This document shows, in pieces, positions 1-9,979 of a DNA stretch of 64,000 nucleotides. Origin of the DNA: Xenorhabdus vietnamensis (GTDB lineage Bacteria; Pseudomonadota; Gammaproteobacteria; Enterobacterales; Enterobacteriaceae); NCBI RefSeq assembly GCF_002127535.1, contig NZ_MUBJ01000022.1, positions 1 to 64,000 of the forward strand. The letters run 5' to 3'. Positions within the stretch are counted from its first letter, which is position 1; every line of letters begins with the position of its first letter. The notes under the pieces were generated by a model, which saw only the letters and a program-made list of their open reading frames with translations, did not search any database and was not told where the DNA came from. A program made the position numbers and the translations under genes.

Positions 1-356
1 TTCATTATTGATTGCACCTAAAACTCACATATATTATGACAATAGAATTCCTATAAAGATTAATTTTTTAAAAAACACTCTCCCTCAAAATCAACATCAC
101 CCAAGTCGATTTATATAACAAACAAATTTATTCTAATAAGTAAAAAATTGGCCATAACAAATAACTTTATTTAAATATTTTTTAAAACTAGCAGAAAAAT
201 AAAACACCTTAATATAAGCACATGGATTGTTGTAATTTTGGAGTAAAAATATCAAATGGCGGGAAGATAAACATTTGTCATTATGAAATGATACGATTCG
301 TCTTTTTAAGATATAGGATGAACCTGCACCATGCAGGAGTTAAAGGTGAGAAATTC
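1..356. other. AT-rich spacer left of the IS1 element
   Basis: No convincing coding region was seen on either strand. The stretch is very AT-rich. A short hairpin (CCTGCA-cca-TGCAGG, about 323-337) lies just before the insertion sequence, but nothing ties it to a function. Confidence 0.5.
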
Positions 357-358
357 GG

Positions 359-1071
359 TCATGACTCCAAAGGGTTGTAATGATGTTTTTCAATATAGGC
401 GCCAATGAGTTTTTCGTGGATTTCCATTGAACGTGAGTAACAAATTGTTCTTCTCGCCAACCTCTTGATATGAGTTCGTAGATTGAGATTATGCCGCTCT
501 ATACGTTGGGTAAAAATTTTGCCTACCAGATGCTTTTCCGGCTCCACTTCTCTGGCATAACTTCCCCAGTTATCGGTTGTGATGAAACGAATATTAAAAG
601 GCGCCAGTAAGTTGAGCAATTTTCGGCAGGTTGCATCCGTTCTGGGGCCGAAGACATGGGCTATGACTTGTTTCCTTTTCGTATCAAACGCATACCCAAG
701 CCAATGACGTTGTTTTTTATTGCCTACAAAAGACCATTGCTCATCCAATTCACAGATAAGTGTGACATCGTCATAAGCAGTCTGTCGCGATGTTACTTGT
801 TTTGGCGAGAGTTTTTTAATGTCCGTATCACCGTATTGATACCGAGACCTAACACACGGCCGGTGTCTCTCACACCAGAGCCATTCATCGCCATATCCAC
901 AATTTTTTCTTTCATACCCGGTTTATGGCCGTTGTAACGATAGTTGAGTTGAAAGGTTCTTTGGCAGTCTTTGCAATAGTAGCGAGGGAAGCCTGCTTTA
1001 CCTGTCCCGTGTTTACGTACAGGTTCGGTTTGACCGCAATATCGACAAACAACTTCTATCGTAACAGTCAT
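359..1071 (-). CDS. insAB': IS1 transposase InsAB' (transframe product; insB part 359 to about 811)
   Basis: This is the active transposase, formed by -1 frameshifting from insA into insB. The slippery heptamer A-AAA-AAC lies on the minus strand at 817-811. Reading shifts there into a frame that continues KKLSPKQVTSRQ and then the insB body beginning LDEQWSFVG. The InsB part contains the catalytic region of the IS1 DDE family (TDNWGSY, then TQRIERHNLNLR near the C-terminus). The predicted fusion is about 237 residues; the IS1 protein is about 232. If translated without frameshift, InsB would start internally at MDEQW (748), which is unlikely to be the natural start. Confidence 0.85.
793..1071 (-). 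CDS. insA: IS1 InsA, DNA-binding repressor of transposition
   Basis: InsA is a 92-residue protein with the IS1 zinc-ribbon signature: CRYCG at residues 10-14 and CKDC at 33-36. It is followed by a helix-turn-helix region (KEKIVDMAMNGSGVRDTGRVLG). In IS1 it binds the element ends and competes with InsAB'. Its last codons include the slippery stretch that feeds the transframe product. A second, chimeric InsA copy in this window (11369-11731) has the same zinc ribbon but is clearly diverged, so the two come from different IS1-family members. Confidence 0.88.
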   Translation of the reverse strand: MTVTIEVVCRYCGQTEPVRKHGTGKAGFPRYYCKDCQRTFQLNYRYNGHKPGMKEKIVDMAMNGSGVRDTGRVLGLGINTVIRTLKNSRQNK

Positions 1072-1294
1072 GATGATGTCCCATTAAAAAGTGCAAGAAT
1101 ATCAAATTAACGCTTTGAAGTCATGACCGGGCATAGTAACAATACCTGTCAGCTATTTCGATCTATCTCAAAAAAAATTAAATGAAACGTTACCAGACAT
1201 AGATAATTTATGAGGTACCATTAGTTAGGAGCATAATGCCCTCTATATTTATGTATAATTTTCTGAACATCAGAATAAATTGGGAGTAAAACTA

Positions 1295-1672
1295 ATGAAG
1301 AAAGGTATTGTAACCCGCGATTACATTAGCGCTTATCCAAACCCTATCAAATTACAAGCTGGAGATATAGTTGCAGTCAGTTACGGAGATCTTGAATATC
1401 CTTACTGGATTTGGACTACGAATTCTTTAAATATCAGTGGTTGGGTTCCTCAACAAATTCTAGATTTCATTCATCCTGATAAAGCAATATGTAACGAAAA
1501 TTACACAGCTCATGAGTTGACAGTAAAAGCAGGAGAATATCTGTATCTGGAGAGAACACTAAACGGCTGGTATTGGGCACATAAGAAATCGGGAGAAGCA
1601 GGCTGGATCCCACTGGAATACGTTTGCCATCATTCACCACCTTGTCAAAGACATTCTTGCTGCGTCAGATAA
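1295..1672 (+). CDS. small protein with two SH3-like repeats, function unknown
   Basis: This protein has 125 residues. The start at 1295 was chosen over an in-frame TTG at 1280 because GGGAG (1282-1286) sits at ribosome-binding distance. The chain has two similar halves, each ending in a W-rich strand (SGWVPQQIL, then AGWIPLEYV), with YISAYPNPIKLQAGD and YTAHELTVKAGEYLYL opening each half. This is the pattern of variant SH3 domains that read small-molecule or peptide ligands. The tail is Cys/His-rich (CHHSPPCQRHSCC) and could bind metal. There is no signal peptide. It stands alone after the IS1 element. SH3-like assignment is by pattern only; I do not recognise a named family. Confidence 0.6.
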   Translation: MKKGIVTRDYISAYPNPIKLQAGDIVAVSYGDLEYPYWIWTTNSLNISGWVPQQILDFIHPDKAICNENYTAHELTVKAGEYLYLERTLNGWYWAHKKSGEAGWIPLEYVCHHSPPCQRHSCCVR

Positions 1673-1708
1673 TCAATTAATTAATTTATATACTTTTTAG
1701 CAGAGCGC

Positions 1709-1861
1709 ATGAAAACCATTGTCGAACCTATTGGTTGTTTGGAATTTGCGGCGGTCAAATCGATGCGGAAACAATTGAAAGAGCAACATGTTAGAGTTAT
1801 TTTAAGTGGTGAAAATATCGATATGAAGTTATATGCTCACTTATTGGGAAATAAAACCTAA
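1709..1861 (+). pseudogene. C-terminal fragment of a PLP-dependent threonine/hydroxyaspartate dehydratase-like enzyme
   Basis: A 50-residue open frame reads KTIVEPIGCLEFAAVK, then VRVILSGENIDMKLYAHLLG. This matches the end of fold-type II PLP enzymes (VEPSGA... followed by VI-SGGN-D), the group containing threonine dehydratase and threo-3-hydroxyaspartate ammonia-lyase. The PLP lysine and the first four-fifths of the enzyme are absent. No start signal is convincing. It is best read as a remnant left by rearrangement next to the IS1 element. Confidence 0.6.
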
Positions 1862-1925
1862 TTAACGGTTATTGTTCACCTGATAGAATTTCAATATATA
1901 CCTAATAGATTTAAAATTAATTTTT

Positions 1926-3614
1926 CTATTTGATTTTTCCCTGCCCTTGCTTTAATCTCCGCCATAATGTCGTGCGGCTAATCCCCAGATATTCCGCGGC
2001 TGCACGTCGATTACCTGAAAATCGAGCCACAATATCATGTACTGTAATATCATGCGCTGAAAGCGTGTTTTCAATAAAAGAAGATGCTTCAAACTGGGCT
2101 GCTTTCACATTATTATTAATAACATTACTATTAATAATATTGGTATCAATTTGACGCTCAGGTGAAAGTGATAATATTAATGCAGAAGTCAAAGCCTGTT
2201 CAGGGTGAGCACTCAAATAAAGTGCTATTCGTTCCATCAAATTACGCAGTTCACGCACATTTCCCGGCCAATGATAGGAATGCAATACTTCATGACACTC
2301 CGCAAGCTCTTGTATCCTTGATACAGAAACAAGTAAATTAAGTGCCGCGAAAGCCCGTTGTAAATACTCTAGCGCCAACAAGCCAATATCATTTCCCCTT
2401 TCCCTTAATGCCGGTACCTTAATTCGCAATACACTCAAACGGTAGAACAAATCGGCCCGAAAACGGCCTTCCCTCACCCAGGTATCCAAATCACAATGCG
2501 TAGCACAGATGATCCGAACATCAACAGCAATAGGACGATACCCACCAACCCTGACAACGGATTTTTCTTCCAAAACCCTTAATAACCTCGTTTGCAAAGG
2601 CAATGGCATTTCACCAATTTCATCCAGGAATAACGTCCCCCTGTGCGCAATTTCAAATAAACCTGCACGCCCGCCACGTCGTGAACCAGTGAAAGCTCCT
2701 TCCTCATAACCAAACAGTTCAGCCTCCAGCAAAGACTCAGTAATCGCTCCACAGTTAACCGCAACAAACGGCCGTGGATGTTTGCCCGCTAACTGCCCAT
2801 GACGCAATGTATATTCATGATGAATAGCCTGTGCCACCAGCTCTTTTCCCGTACCACTTTCACCCTGAATCAGAACTGTGGCCGCCGAACGGGAATACAG
2901 CATAATCGTATTGCGCACATGTTCTACCGCAACAGAATTTCCTCTGATATCACTGATCGTATGACGTGTGCGGAGCTTATCTTCTGTAGGATAAGGAGAA
3001 ATCACTGCCTGATTGAGTTTGGTCATTCGGGCCATCTCCAATGCATTCTGGAATGCCTGCCGAATGGAATCCGCTGAATAGACAAAAACCCCCACCATCT
3101 CAGCTTCATAAGTAAGATCAGTAATTAACCCTGCCCCCACAATCACTTTGATACCCATCGCTTTCAAAGCATTGACCTGTGCTCTGGCATCTTCCTCTGT
3201 CACATAACTGCGTTGTTCAATACGCAAATTGAAACGCTGCTGAAATTCTTCCAATGCAGGCAACGTATTCTGGTAAGTAATGACGCCAATCCGGGAACTG
3301 ATTTGTCGGGCACGAGCCAATGCCTGCATAAAATCAAATCCGCTGGCTTTGGCAATAATTACCGGTATGGATAAACGACTTTTTAAATAAGCACCATTAG
3401 ATCCTGCGCAAATCACGGCATCACAATGCTCCGTTTCCAATCGCTTGCGAATGTGTTGAACCGCACGTTCAAAACCTAACTGAATCGGAGTGATATCAAC
3501 TTGGTGATCAAATTCCGGCGTAATATCACGAAAAAGATCAAAAAGCCTGGAAACAGAAACTGTCCAAATCACCGGCCTATTGTTATCACGTTCCTCTACG
3601 TGTACTGATGCCAT
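1926..3614 (-). CDS. prpR: PrpR, sigma-54-dependent activator of the propionate operon
   Basis: PrpR senses 2-methylcitrate and activates prpBCDE with sigma-54. The 562 residues show the order of the family: an N-terminal PrpR sensor domain (about 14-205, opening [18 protein letters not shown]), an AAA+ domain with Walker A GESGTGKE (251-258), the sigma-54 contact loop GAFTGS (306-311), Walker [10 protein letters not shown] (328-336) and the FRADLFYRL arginine-finger region (385-393), then a Fis-type HTH at the end ([23 protein letters not shown]). It is transcribed away from prpBCDE. The linker before the HTH contains a duplicated INSN/INNN unit coded by a 15-bp tandem repeat (about 2110-2140). 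The ORF is intact. Confidence 0.95.
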   Translation of the reverse strand: MASVHVEERDNNRPVIWTVSVSRLFDLFRDITPEFDHQVDITPIQLGFERAVQHIRKRLETEHCDAVICAGSNGAYLKSRLSIPVIIAKASGFDFMQALARARQISSRIGVITYQNTLPALEEFQQRFNLRIEQRSYVTEEDARAQVNALKAMGIKVIVGAGLITDLTYEAEMVGVFVYSADSIRQAFQNALEMARMTKLNQAVISPYPTEDKLRTRHTISDIRGNSVAVEHVRNTIMLYSRSAATVLIQGESGTGKELVAQAIHHEYTLRHGQLAGKHPRPFVAVNCGAITESLLEAELFGYEEGAFTGSRRGGRAGLFEIAHRGTLFLDEIGEMPLPLQTRLLRVLEEKSVVRVGGYRPIAVDVRIICATHCDLDTWVREGRFRADLFYRLSVLRIKVPALRERGNDIGLLALEYLQRAFAALNLLVSVSRIQELAECHEVLHSYHWPGNVRELRNLMERIALYLSAHPEQALTSALILSLSPERQIDTNIINSNVINNNVKAAQFEASSFIENTLSAHDITVHDIVARFSGNRRAAAEYLGISRTTLWRRLKQGQGKIK

Positions 3615-3912
3615 ATTGCCCCCATATCTTTTGTAATAAGTGCACTATATCTAAACTCACCTTATCGTTTCACCTTCATAATTTGAAACAAAAATGAAAC
3701 ATAATTGATTCACAATGAAACAAGCATACATTATAGCCAATAACCAAACAGTGAATATTCATTAGCCAAAACAAAAGAGAATCCTAAATTTAAACAATAA
3801 AAAACAATACCTTATATATACCCACCATCCTATCATCTCGTCAATTTTTTAGTTCTGGTATAAACATTGCTTAAATAACAATTATGCACAAAGTTGTTTC
3901 ATTTTAGCAACA
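3615..3912. promoter_or_regulatory. prpR-prpB divergent control region with PrpR-type upstream sites
   Basis: The spacer between the divergent genes carries a cluster of hexamers: GTTTCA at 3667-3672 and TGAAAC at 3684-3689, 3695-3700 and 3716-3721. The first two form an inverted repeat. Their position 140-190 bp upstream of the sigma-54 promoter fits enhancer-like PrpR binding sites. Another GTTTCA lies at 3896-3901. Known prp control regions have such upstream activator sites; the exact assignment here is inference. Confidence 0.6.
3856..3870 (+). promoter_or_regulatory. sigma-54 (-24/-12) promoter of prpBCDE
   Basis: The sequence TGGtataaacatTGC has the required GG-N10-GC spacing of an RpoN promoter (GG at 3857-3858, GC at 3869-3870). 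It lies about 55 bp before the prpB start and beside the sigma-54 activator gene prpR. A transcription start near 3882 follows from the geometry. Confidence 0.85.
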
Positions 3913-3924
3913 ATGGGGTTATGT

Positions 3925-4830
3925 ATGGCATTTTCCTCTATAGGTTTGGTTTTTCGTCAAGCAATAAAGGCCGAATCTCCGTTACAAGTCGTCGGAACCA
4001 TCAATGCAAATCATGCATTACTGGCAAAACGAGCAGGCTACAAAGCTATTTACCTTTCAGGTGGCGGGGTCTCTGCGGGATCTTTGGGATTGCCAGATTT
4101 GGGAATTTCTACACTGGATGATGTATTGATTGATATCCGCCGCATTACTGATGTCTGCGACTTACCATTGCTTGTAGATGCTGATATCGGATTCGGTTCT
4201 TCAGCATTCAATGTGGCCCGCACGATTCATTCTATTATTAAAGCAGGGGCTGCCGGTGTTCATATTGAAGATCAGGTCGGTGCCAAACGTTGTGGGCATC
4301 GTCCGAATAAAGAAATTGTTTCCAGACAGGAGATGGTAGACCGCATCAAGGCTGCCGTTGATGCCCGTACCGATGAAAATTTTGTCATTATGGCTCGCAC
4401 GGACGCGTTGGCAGTAGAAGGGTTAGATGCAGCGCTGGACAGAGCCGCAGCTTATGTTGAAGCAGGTGCCGATATGCTATTTCCTGAAGCGATTACAGAG
4501 CTGCATATGTATAAGGAATTCGCGTCCAAAACACAGGTTCCTATTTTGGCGAATATTACCGAGTTCGGTGCGACACCACTCTTTACAATCGAAGAATTAA
4601 GGAGCGTAAACGTCGCCATTGCTCTTTATCCCCTGTCGGCATTTCGGGCCATGAATAAAGCGGCCGAACAAGTCTATACCGCTTTGCGTCAAGATGGCAC
4701 ACAGAAAAACGTCATCAATATGATGCAAACCCGTAATGAACTTTATGAAAGCATCAACTACTACGATTTTGAACGAAAATTGGATGCCCTGTTTTCCCAA
4801 AAAAATAGCAGAGGTGATACGCATGAATAA
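3925..4830 (+). CDS. prpB: 2-methylisocitrate lyase PrpB
   Basis: PrpB cleaves 2-methylisocitrate to pyruvate and succinate, the last step of the methylcitrate cycle. The 301-residue chain has the ICL/PEP-mutase fold with the catalytic KRCGH motif (121-125, nucleophile Cys123) and the metal-binding VDADIGFG segment (84-91). The start at 3925 was preferred to an ATG at 3913 because GGGG (3915-3918) is well spaced, and because the N-terminus [11 protein letters not shown] then lines up without gaps with the E. coli protein as I remember it. Its stop overlaps the prpC start by 8 bases, which suggests translational coupling. First gene of prpBCDE. Confidence 0.95.
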   Translation: MAFSSIGLVFRQAIKAESPLQVVGTINANHALLAKRAGYKAIYLSGGGVSAGSLGLPDLGISTLDDVLIDIRRITDVCDLPLLVDADIGFGSSAFNVARTIHSIIKAGAAGVHIEDQVGAKRCGHRPNKEIVSRQEMVDRIKAAVDARTDENFVIMARTDALAVEGLDAALDRAAAYVEAGADMLFPEAITELHMYKEFASKTQVPILANITEFGATPLFTIEELRSVNVAIALYPLSAFRAMNKAAEQVYTALRQDGTQKNVINMMQTRNELYESINYYDFERKLDALFSQKNSRGDTHE

Positions 4831-5998
4831 ACAGAATACAGTCACGGTAGCTCCTGAACTTACGACATTCAAACCTAAAAAATCGGTTGCTCTGTCCGGT
4901 ATTACAGCAGGTAATACAGCGCTTTGTACTGTTGGCAAAAATGGCAATGATTTACATTACCGTGGCTATGATATTCTCGATTTAGCCGCCCATTGTGAGT
5001 TCGAAGAAATAGCTTATCTTCTTATCCACGATAAACTCCCTTCCCGCGCAGAATTAACATCCTACAAGAATAAATTAAAATCCTTGCGTGGCCTGCCCAG
5101 CAGCGTTAAATCTGCATTGGAAGCATTGCCTGCGGTAGCGCATCCAATGGATGTGATGCGTACCGGCGTTTCTGTACTGGGCTGCACTTTGCCAGAAAAA
5201 GAGGATCATAACCTCGCAGGTGCCCGTGATATCGCTGATCGCTTACTCGCCTCTCTCAGCTCAATACTGCTTTATTGGTATCATTACAGCCATAATGGCC
5301 GCCGCATTGAAGTTGAAACCGATGATGATTCCATTGGCGGACACTTTCTTCATCTCCTGCATGGTAAAAAACCGCGTGAATCATGGGAAAGGGCAATGCA
5401 TGCTTCCCTGATCCTGTACGCAGAGCATGAATTTAATGCATCTACTTTTACCAGCCGGGTCATTGCAGGTACGGGATCGGATACTTACTCTGCCATTATC
5501 GGGGGAATTGGTGCTCTGCGTGGGTCGAAGCACGGCGGAGCCAATGAAGTCTCATTTGAAATCCAACAACGCTATGGCACCCCAGCTCAAGCCGAGGCTG
5601 ATATTCTTGCACGTCTGGAAAGAAAAGAAGTCATCATTGGTTTCGGTCATCCAGTTTATACCGTTGCCGATCCCCGCCATAAAGTGATTAAAGAAATTTC
5701 CCTGCAACTTTCCCAAGAAGCAGGTACAACCCAGATGTATGACATTGCAAATCGGATTGAGTCCGTGATGTGGGATAACAAGAAAATGTTCCCGAATGTC
5801 GATTGGTTCTCTGCGGTGTCCTATCACATGATGGGCGTTCCTACTGCCATGTTCACACCACTGTTTGTGATTGCCCGGACTTCTGGTTGGGCGGCACACA
5901 TTATTGAGCAACGCATTGATAACAAAATCATCCGTCCATCGGCTAACTATACCGGCCCTGAAAATTTGGCATTTATACCGATTGAACTACGTAAATAA
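4823..5998 (+). CDS. prpC: 2-methylcitrate synthase PrpC
   Basis: PrpC condenses propionyl-CoA with oxaloacetate to 2-methylcitrate. It has 391 residues, the citrate-synthase fold and the expected active-site segments [15 protein letters not shown] and the C-terminal RPSANY. The start at 4823 is set by GAGGTG at 4811-4816 and by family length (about 389); longer in-frame starts inside prpB are unlikely. It overlaps prpB by 8 bases in the arrangement ATGAATAA. Co-transcribed with prpB, prpD and prpE. Confidence 0.95.
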   Translation: MNKQNTVTVAPELTTFKPKKSVALSGITAGNTALCTVGKNGNDLHYRGYDILDLAAHCEFEEIAYLLIHDKLPSRAELTSYKNKLKSLRGLPSSVKSALEALPAVAHPMDVMRTGVSVLGCTLPEKEDHNLAGARDIADRLLASLSSILLYWYHYSHNGRRIEVETDDDSIGGHFLHLLHGKKPRESWERAMHASLILYAEHEFNASTFTSRVIAGTGSDTYSAIIGGIGALRGSKHGGANEVSFEIQQRYGTPAQAEADILARLERKEVIIGFGHPVYTVADPRHKVIKEISLQLSQEAGTTQMYDIANRIESVMWDNKKMFPNVDWFSAVSYHMMGVPTAMFTPLFVIARTSGWAAHIIEQRIDNKIIRPSANYTGPENLAFIPIELRK

Positions 5999-6034
5999 CC
6001 CGATTTACATATAACAACGATTTAAGGATTGATT

Positions 6035-7486
6035 ATGTCTACCTCTGTTGTTAACAACCGCCCTGATTACGATCAGGTGATTGTGGATATTGTGGATTAT
6101 GTCATGGGCTACACCATAACCTCCCCAATTGCTTACGCCACAGCCCATCACTGCCTGATAGATACCCTGGGCTGCGGGTTGGAAGCGCTGGAATATCCCG
6201 CCTGCACCAAATTATTAGGGCCAATTGTGCCGGGAACAACTGTGCCCAATGGAGCACGCGTGCCGGGAACTCAATTCCAGCTCGATCCTGTTCAGGCTGC
6301 ATTCAACATTGGTGCAATGATTCGCTGGCTCGATTTCAATGATACTTGGCTGGCGGCTGAATGGGGACATCCCTCTGATAATCTGGGAGGAATACTTGCT
6401 ACTGCCGACTGGCTGTCAAGAAATGCGATTTCCCGCGGGGAAAAACCACTAACCATGTGGGATGTTCTGACAGCGATGATTAAGGCGCATGAAATTCAAG
6501 GCTGTCTGGCATTGGAAAATGCTTTTAATAAAGTCGGATTGGATCACGTTGTTTTAGTTAAAGTAGCTTCCACAGCGGTTGTCGCTCAAATGTTAGGGCT
6601 GAAACGTGAAGAAATATTGAGTGCAGTTTCACTGGCTTGGGTTGACGGTCAATCACTGAGAACCTACCGTCATACTCCCAACACCGGCTCCCGCAAATCT
6701 TGGGCAGCGGGGGATGCAACCTCCCGCGCTGTGCGTCTGGCATTGATAGCCCAAAAAGGCGAGATGGGATATCCCTCCGTATTGACCGCCGAGAATTGGG
6801 GATTTTATGACGTCCTGTTCAATGGCCAGCCATTCAGATTCCAACGCCCTTATGGCTCTTACGTAATGGAAAATGTACTGTTCAAAATATCTTTCCCGGC
6901 AGAATTCCACTCGCAAACCGCCGTAGAAGCGGCAATGAGCCTGCATCAACAACTGAAAGAACATAGCAAACACATTGAAGATATTGCTCAAATCACTATC
7001 CGTACCCATGAAGCCTGTATCAGAATCATTGATAAACAAGGATCATTGAATAATCCTGCTGACAGGGATCACTGCATTCAATATATGGTCGCCATCCCAC
7101 TGATTTTCGGGCGCCTGACGGCTGCGGATTATGAGGATGATATCGCTGCTGATCCACGCATTGACGCCTTGCGGGAAAAAATAGTCTGTATCGAAGATAC
7201 CGATTTCACCCGTGATTATCATGATCCCGAAAAACGCTCTATTGCCAATGCACTGACTTTGGTCTTTACCGATGGCTCACAACTGGACGAAGTCAAAGTC
7301 GAATTCCCGATTGGGCACGCGCGTCGCCGCAAAGATGGAATTCCACTGTTAGAAGAAAAATTCAGAATCAATCTGGCACGTCGTTTCCCTCAAAATCAAC
7401 AACAAAAAATTTTAGAGAAATCACTTGACCTTATGTCATTGAGAGATATTCCTGTAAACGAATACCTCGATTTGTTCGTTATATAA
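6035..7486 (+). CDS. prpD: 2-methylcitrate dehydratase PrpD
   Basis: PrpD dehydrates 2-methylcitrate to 2-methyl-cis-aconitate. The 483 residues equal the usual enterobacterial length, and the sequence is strongly conserved ([47 protein letters not shown]). It belongs to the MmgE/PrpD family and needs no Fe-S cluster. The start at 6035 follows AAGGA (6023-6027); a TTG two codons upstream is less likely. It lies 36 bp after prpC in the same operon. Confidence 0.95.
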   Translation: MSTSVVNNRPDYDQVIVDIVDYVMGYTITSPIAYATAHHCLIDTLGCGLEALEYPACTKLLGPIVPGTTVPNGARVPGTQFQLDPVQAAFNIGAMIRWLDFNDTWLAAEWGHPSDNLGGILATADWLSRNAISRGEKPLTMWDVLTAMIKAHEIQGCLALENAFNKVGLDHVVLVKVASTAVVAQMLGLKREEILSAVSLAWVDGQSLRTYRHTPNTGSRKSWAAGDATSRAVRLALIAQKGEMGYPSVLTAENWGFYDVLFNGQPFRFQRPYGSYVMENVLFKISFPAEFHSQTAVEAAMSLHQQLKEHSKHIEDIAQITIRTHEACIRIIDKQGSLNNPADRDHCIQYMVAIPLIFGRLTAADYEDDIAADPRIDALREKIVCIEDTDFTRDYHDPEKRSIANALTLVFTDGSQLDEVKVEFPIGHARRRKDGIPLLEEKFRINLARRFPQNQQQKILEKSLDLMSLRDIPVNEYLDLFVI

Positions 7487-7490
7487 CCTA

Positions 7491-7538
7491 TATACTCAAT
7501 CAATTTCAAGTCACTATTAATTAGGTAGTGACTTGAAA
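7491..7538. repeat. dispersed repeat with 13-bp hairpin between prpD and prpE
   Basis: A perfect inverted repeat, TTTCAAGTCACTA (7504-7516) and TAGTGACTTGAAA (7526-7538), with a 9-nt loop. It is preceded by TATACTCAATCAATTTCAAG (7491-7510). Nearly the same sequence occurs in the other orientation at 15726-15745 (CTTGAAATCGATTGGGTATA), so this is one member of a dispersed family. In the operon it could act as an RNA-processing or stability element separating prpD from prpE. Confidence 0.65.
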
Positions 7539-7609
7539 GACGAAAGACATCGCTATCGGCGGCTCTGATTCCAGAAACCGCCTCTCATCCGCATATGCTA
7601 GGAGAGATT

Positions 7610-9496
7610 ATGTCATTTCAAGATTTCTATCAGCATTCGATTAATGATCCCAATGCTTTTTGGGCTAAACAAGCCAAACGGATACACTGGCAACAACCTT
7701 TTGAACAGGTGTTGGATCACACCAACCCACCTTTTGCCCGTTGGTTTTGTGGAGGGAAAACCAATCTCTGTTACAACGCATTGGATCGCTGGCTGGAAAG
7801 CCAACCCGATGCCAAGGCGCTGATTGCCATTTCAACAGAAACTCATAGTGAGCGCGTTTTCACCTATAAAGAATTACATCAAGAAGTGAATAGAACTGCC
7901 GCGATGATGTTGTTCCTCGGCGTGAAAAAAGGCGACCGCGTTGTTGTTTATATGCCAATGGTAGCCGAAGCTCTATTTATTTTACTGGCCTGTGCCCGTA
8001 TTGGTGCCATTCATTCAGTGGTATTCGGTGGTTTTGCTTCCCATAGCCTCGCCACCCGATTGGATAACGCCGAACCGGTTTTAGTTGTCTCTGCGGATGC
8101 TGGCTCACGTGGAGGCAAAATCATTCCCTATAAACCTCTATTGGATGAAGCCATTGAGTTAGCCAAACACACACCACGCCATGTTTTGATGGTAGATCGT
8201 GGGCTATCCGACATTAATTGGGTGGACGGCAGAGACGTGGATTTCACTACATTACGGCAGAAACATCTTGATGCAGAAATTCCCGTCACATGGCTTGAAT
8301 CCAATGAAACATCCTGTGTGCTCTATACATCAGGCACAACCGGAACGCCGAAAGGTGTTCAGCGAGATGTCGGTGGTTATGCTGTGGCGCTGGCAACTTC
8401 AATGGACGTTATTTTTGGTGGCAAGGCTGGCGGCGTTTTCTTTTGTACATCAGATATTGGTTGGGTTGTCGGACACTCTTATATTATCTATGCCCCATTG
8501 ATTGCCGGTATGGCAACCGTTATGTATGAAGGGCTTCCGATACGGCCAGACGCTGGCATTTGGTGGCAAATTGTCGAAAAATATCGTGTCACCAGAATGT
8601 TTTCTGCCCCTACAGCAATCCGTGTCCTGAAAAAATATCCTACGGATTGCATCGACAAATATGATATCTCCTCACTTGAAACACTCTATTTAGCGGGAGA
8701 GCCTCTTGATGAGCATACCGCCCGTTGGATTACTGAAACCATTAATGTGCCTGTGATTGACAATTACTGGCAAACTGAAACAAGCTGGCCAATTATGGCG
8801 ATTGCTCGGAGTTTGGATAATAGACCAAGCCGGTTTGGTAGCACAGGTTTTCCCATGTACGGTTTTAATGTCAAACTAATCAACGAACTGACTGGTCAGG
8901 AATGCAGTGCCAATGAAAAAGGGATGCTGGTCATCAAAGGCCCTTTGCCTCCGGGTTGCATCCAGACTATTTATGGCGACGATGCCCGTTTTATCAATAC
9001 TTACTGGAGACACTTTGGCCAGCAAGTATACTCAACTTTCGACTGGGGGATCCGTGATAGCGACGGATACTATTTTATTCTGGGGCGTTCAGATGATGTG
9101 ATTAACGTCTCTGGTCATCGCTTGGGAACACGAGAAATTGAAGAGTGTATCGCCAGCCATGAAGATGTGGCAGAAGTTGCCGTCATTGGTATCAAAGATG
9201 AAGTAAGAGGGCAAGCAGCCGTTGCTTTTGCTGTCCTCAAAGAAGGGCGGGAAATCCAGTCTGCTGACCATTTTGCTGTATTGGAAAAAGCGTTGATGGA
9301 ATTGGTGGATAAGAAAATCGGCGGCGTTGGGCGTCCAGCACGGGTCTATTTTGTGACGCAATTACCGAAAACACGTTCAGGAAAAATGTTGCGTCGTACT
9401 ATGCAGGCCATTTGTGAAGGTCGTGAACCCAGTGATATTGCCCTGATTGAGAACCCGATCTCATTGGACATTATTAAAGATGCAGTTTCTCATTAG
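7610..9496 (+). CDS. prpE: propionyl-CoA synthetase PrpE
   Basis: PrpE activates propionate to propionyl-CoA through a propionyl-AMP intermediate. The 628-residue chain has the ANL-superfamily P-loop YTSGTTGTPKG (239-249), the DNYWQTE signature, the hinge/C-domain motif GHRLGTREIEE and the C-terminal PKTRSGKMLRR with catalytic Lys592. That lysine is the one acylated by Pat-type enzymes in Salmonella. The start at 7610 follows GGAGAG (7601-7606); an ATG at 7595 lacks a ribosome site. It ends the prp operon. Confidence 0.95.
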   Translation: MSFQDFYQHSINDPNAFWAKQAKRIHWQQPFEQVLDHTNPPFARWFCGGKTNLCYNALDRWLESQPDAKALIAISTETHSERVFTYKELHQEVNRTAAMMLFLGVKKGDRVVVYMPMVAEALFILLACARIGAIHSVVFGGFASHSLATRLDNAEPVLVVSADAGSRGGKIIPYKPLLDEAIELAKHTPRHVLMVDRGLSDINWVDGRDVDFTTLRQKHLDAEIPVTWLESNETSCVLYTSGTTGTPKGVQRDVGGYAVALATSMDVIFGGKAGGVFFCTSDIGWVVGHSYIIYAPLIAGMATVMYEGLPIRPDAGIWWQIVEKYRVTRMFSAPTAIRVLKKYPTDCIDKYDISSLETLYLAGEPLDEHTARWITETINVPVIDNYWQTETSWPIMAIARSLDNRPSRFGSTGFPMYGFNVKLINELTGQECSANEKGMLVIKGPLPPGCIQTIYGDDARFINTYWRHFGQQVYSTFDWGIRDSDGYYFILGRSDDVINVSGHRLGTREIEECIASHEDVAEVAVIGIKDEVRGQAAVAFAVLKEGREIQSADHFAVLEKALMELVDKKIGGVGRPARVYFVTQLPKTRSGKMLRRTMQAICEGREPSDIALIENPISLDIIKDAVSH

Positions 9497-9535
9497 AAAT
9501 AGAGAAAGGATTAATTCAATGATAACAATTGATAT

Positions 9536-9609
9536 TTGGTATGGCCCTTTTTGATAGCGCTCAATAAATTTTCATAAACAGCGCAATAATATTATATCGG
9601 CCATACCAA
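9536..9609. repeat. 11-bp inverted repeat after prpE
   Basis: TTGGTATGGCC (9536-9546) and GGCCATACCAA (9599-9609) are perfect complements enclosing a second small GCGC...GCGC stem. The 74-bp unit could be a terminator-like structure for prpE or a tiny non-autonomous repeat; no U-run follows directly. Confidence 0.4.
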
Positions 9610-9648
9610 GTATTCAGATAATAAAAACCAATTTTCCTGAATAAAAAC

Positions 9649-9837
9649 CTAAAAACAATAGCCAAAGCCGATATTAACACCTTTGGTTGATACATTCTCT
9701 TCTGCATCGTATTTAAACTGACTTCCCTCATAGCCGATTGCCACAGTAAAATTTTCAACAGAATCAATGATAAATCTCACTCCCCATGCTAAGGCATTTT
9801 CTGATAATTTAACGTGAGCTTCGCTTAAGAAAGGAAC
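9649..9837 (-). pseudogene. C-terminal fragment of an Ail/OmpX-type outer-membrane barrel protein
   Basis: Read on the minus strand this encodes about 60 residues: AHVKLSENALAWGVRFIID, then NFTVAIGYEGSQF and a final VNIGFGYCF-stop. Alternating strands and a terminal aromatic residue are typical of the last three strands of Ail/OmpX/Lom barrels. Its 5' side ends at an IS982-like fragment. The matching N-terminal half of such a gene lies at 13394-13801 on the same strand, so one gene may have been split by about 3.5 kb of inserted DNA, or these are two relics. Confidence 0.65.
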
Positions 9838-9840
9838 TAA

Positions 9841-9979
9841 GTGCCTGAGACACGATCAAAGTTTTTACTAAAGAAAACAAAATCGTGGAGATCCTCAGGC
9901 ATGTATAATTTAGAAGAACTTTACTGCTGCGTCGATGATTTTTGCCAAAAATTTATGCCTCTTTGGGTTCTAAGCCGGA
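9841..9979 (+). pseudogene. 5' fragment of an IS982-family transposase
   Basis: An ATG at 9901 opens MYNLEELYCCVDDFCQKFMP, which resembles the start of IS982-family transposases (a VDDFCQ-F motif). The frame then runs LWVLSRTMAFG and stops inside the end of the adjacent IS4-like element (from 9980). The leader with TGCCTGAGACACG and CTCAGGC probably contains the left IS end. The rest of the transposase was not found. Confidence 0.5.

Larger units (their letters stand above)
357..1128 (-). mobile_element. IS1-family insertion sequence
   Basis: The 772-bp element is bounded by inverted ends: GGTCATGACTCCAAAG at 357-372 and its near-perfect complement at 1113-1128, with one mismatch. It carries insA and the overlapping insB frame on the minus strand. 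Length and gene order match IS1 (768 bp in the type element). IS1 normally makes a 9-bp target duplication, but the flanks gagaaattc (348-356) and gggcatagt (1129-1137) do not match. The copy may therefore sit at a rearrangement junction or be old. Both reading frames look intact, so it may still be active. Confidence 0.9.

Noticed and set aside
357-1128. Target-site duplication of the IS1 element
   Set aside because: The 9-bp flanks do not match, so no duplication can be claimed.
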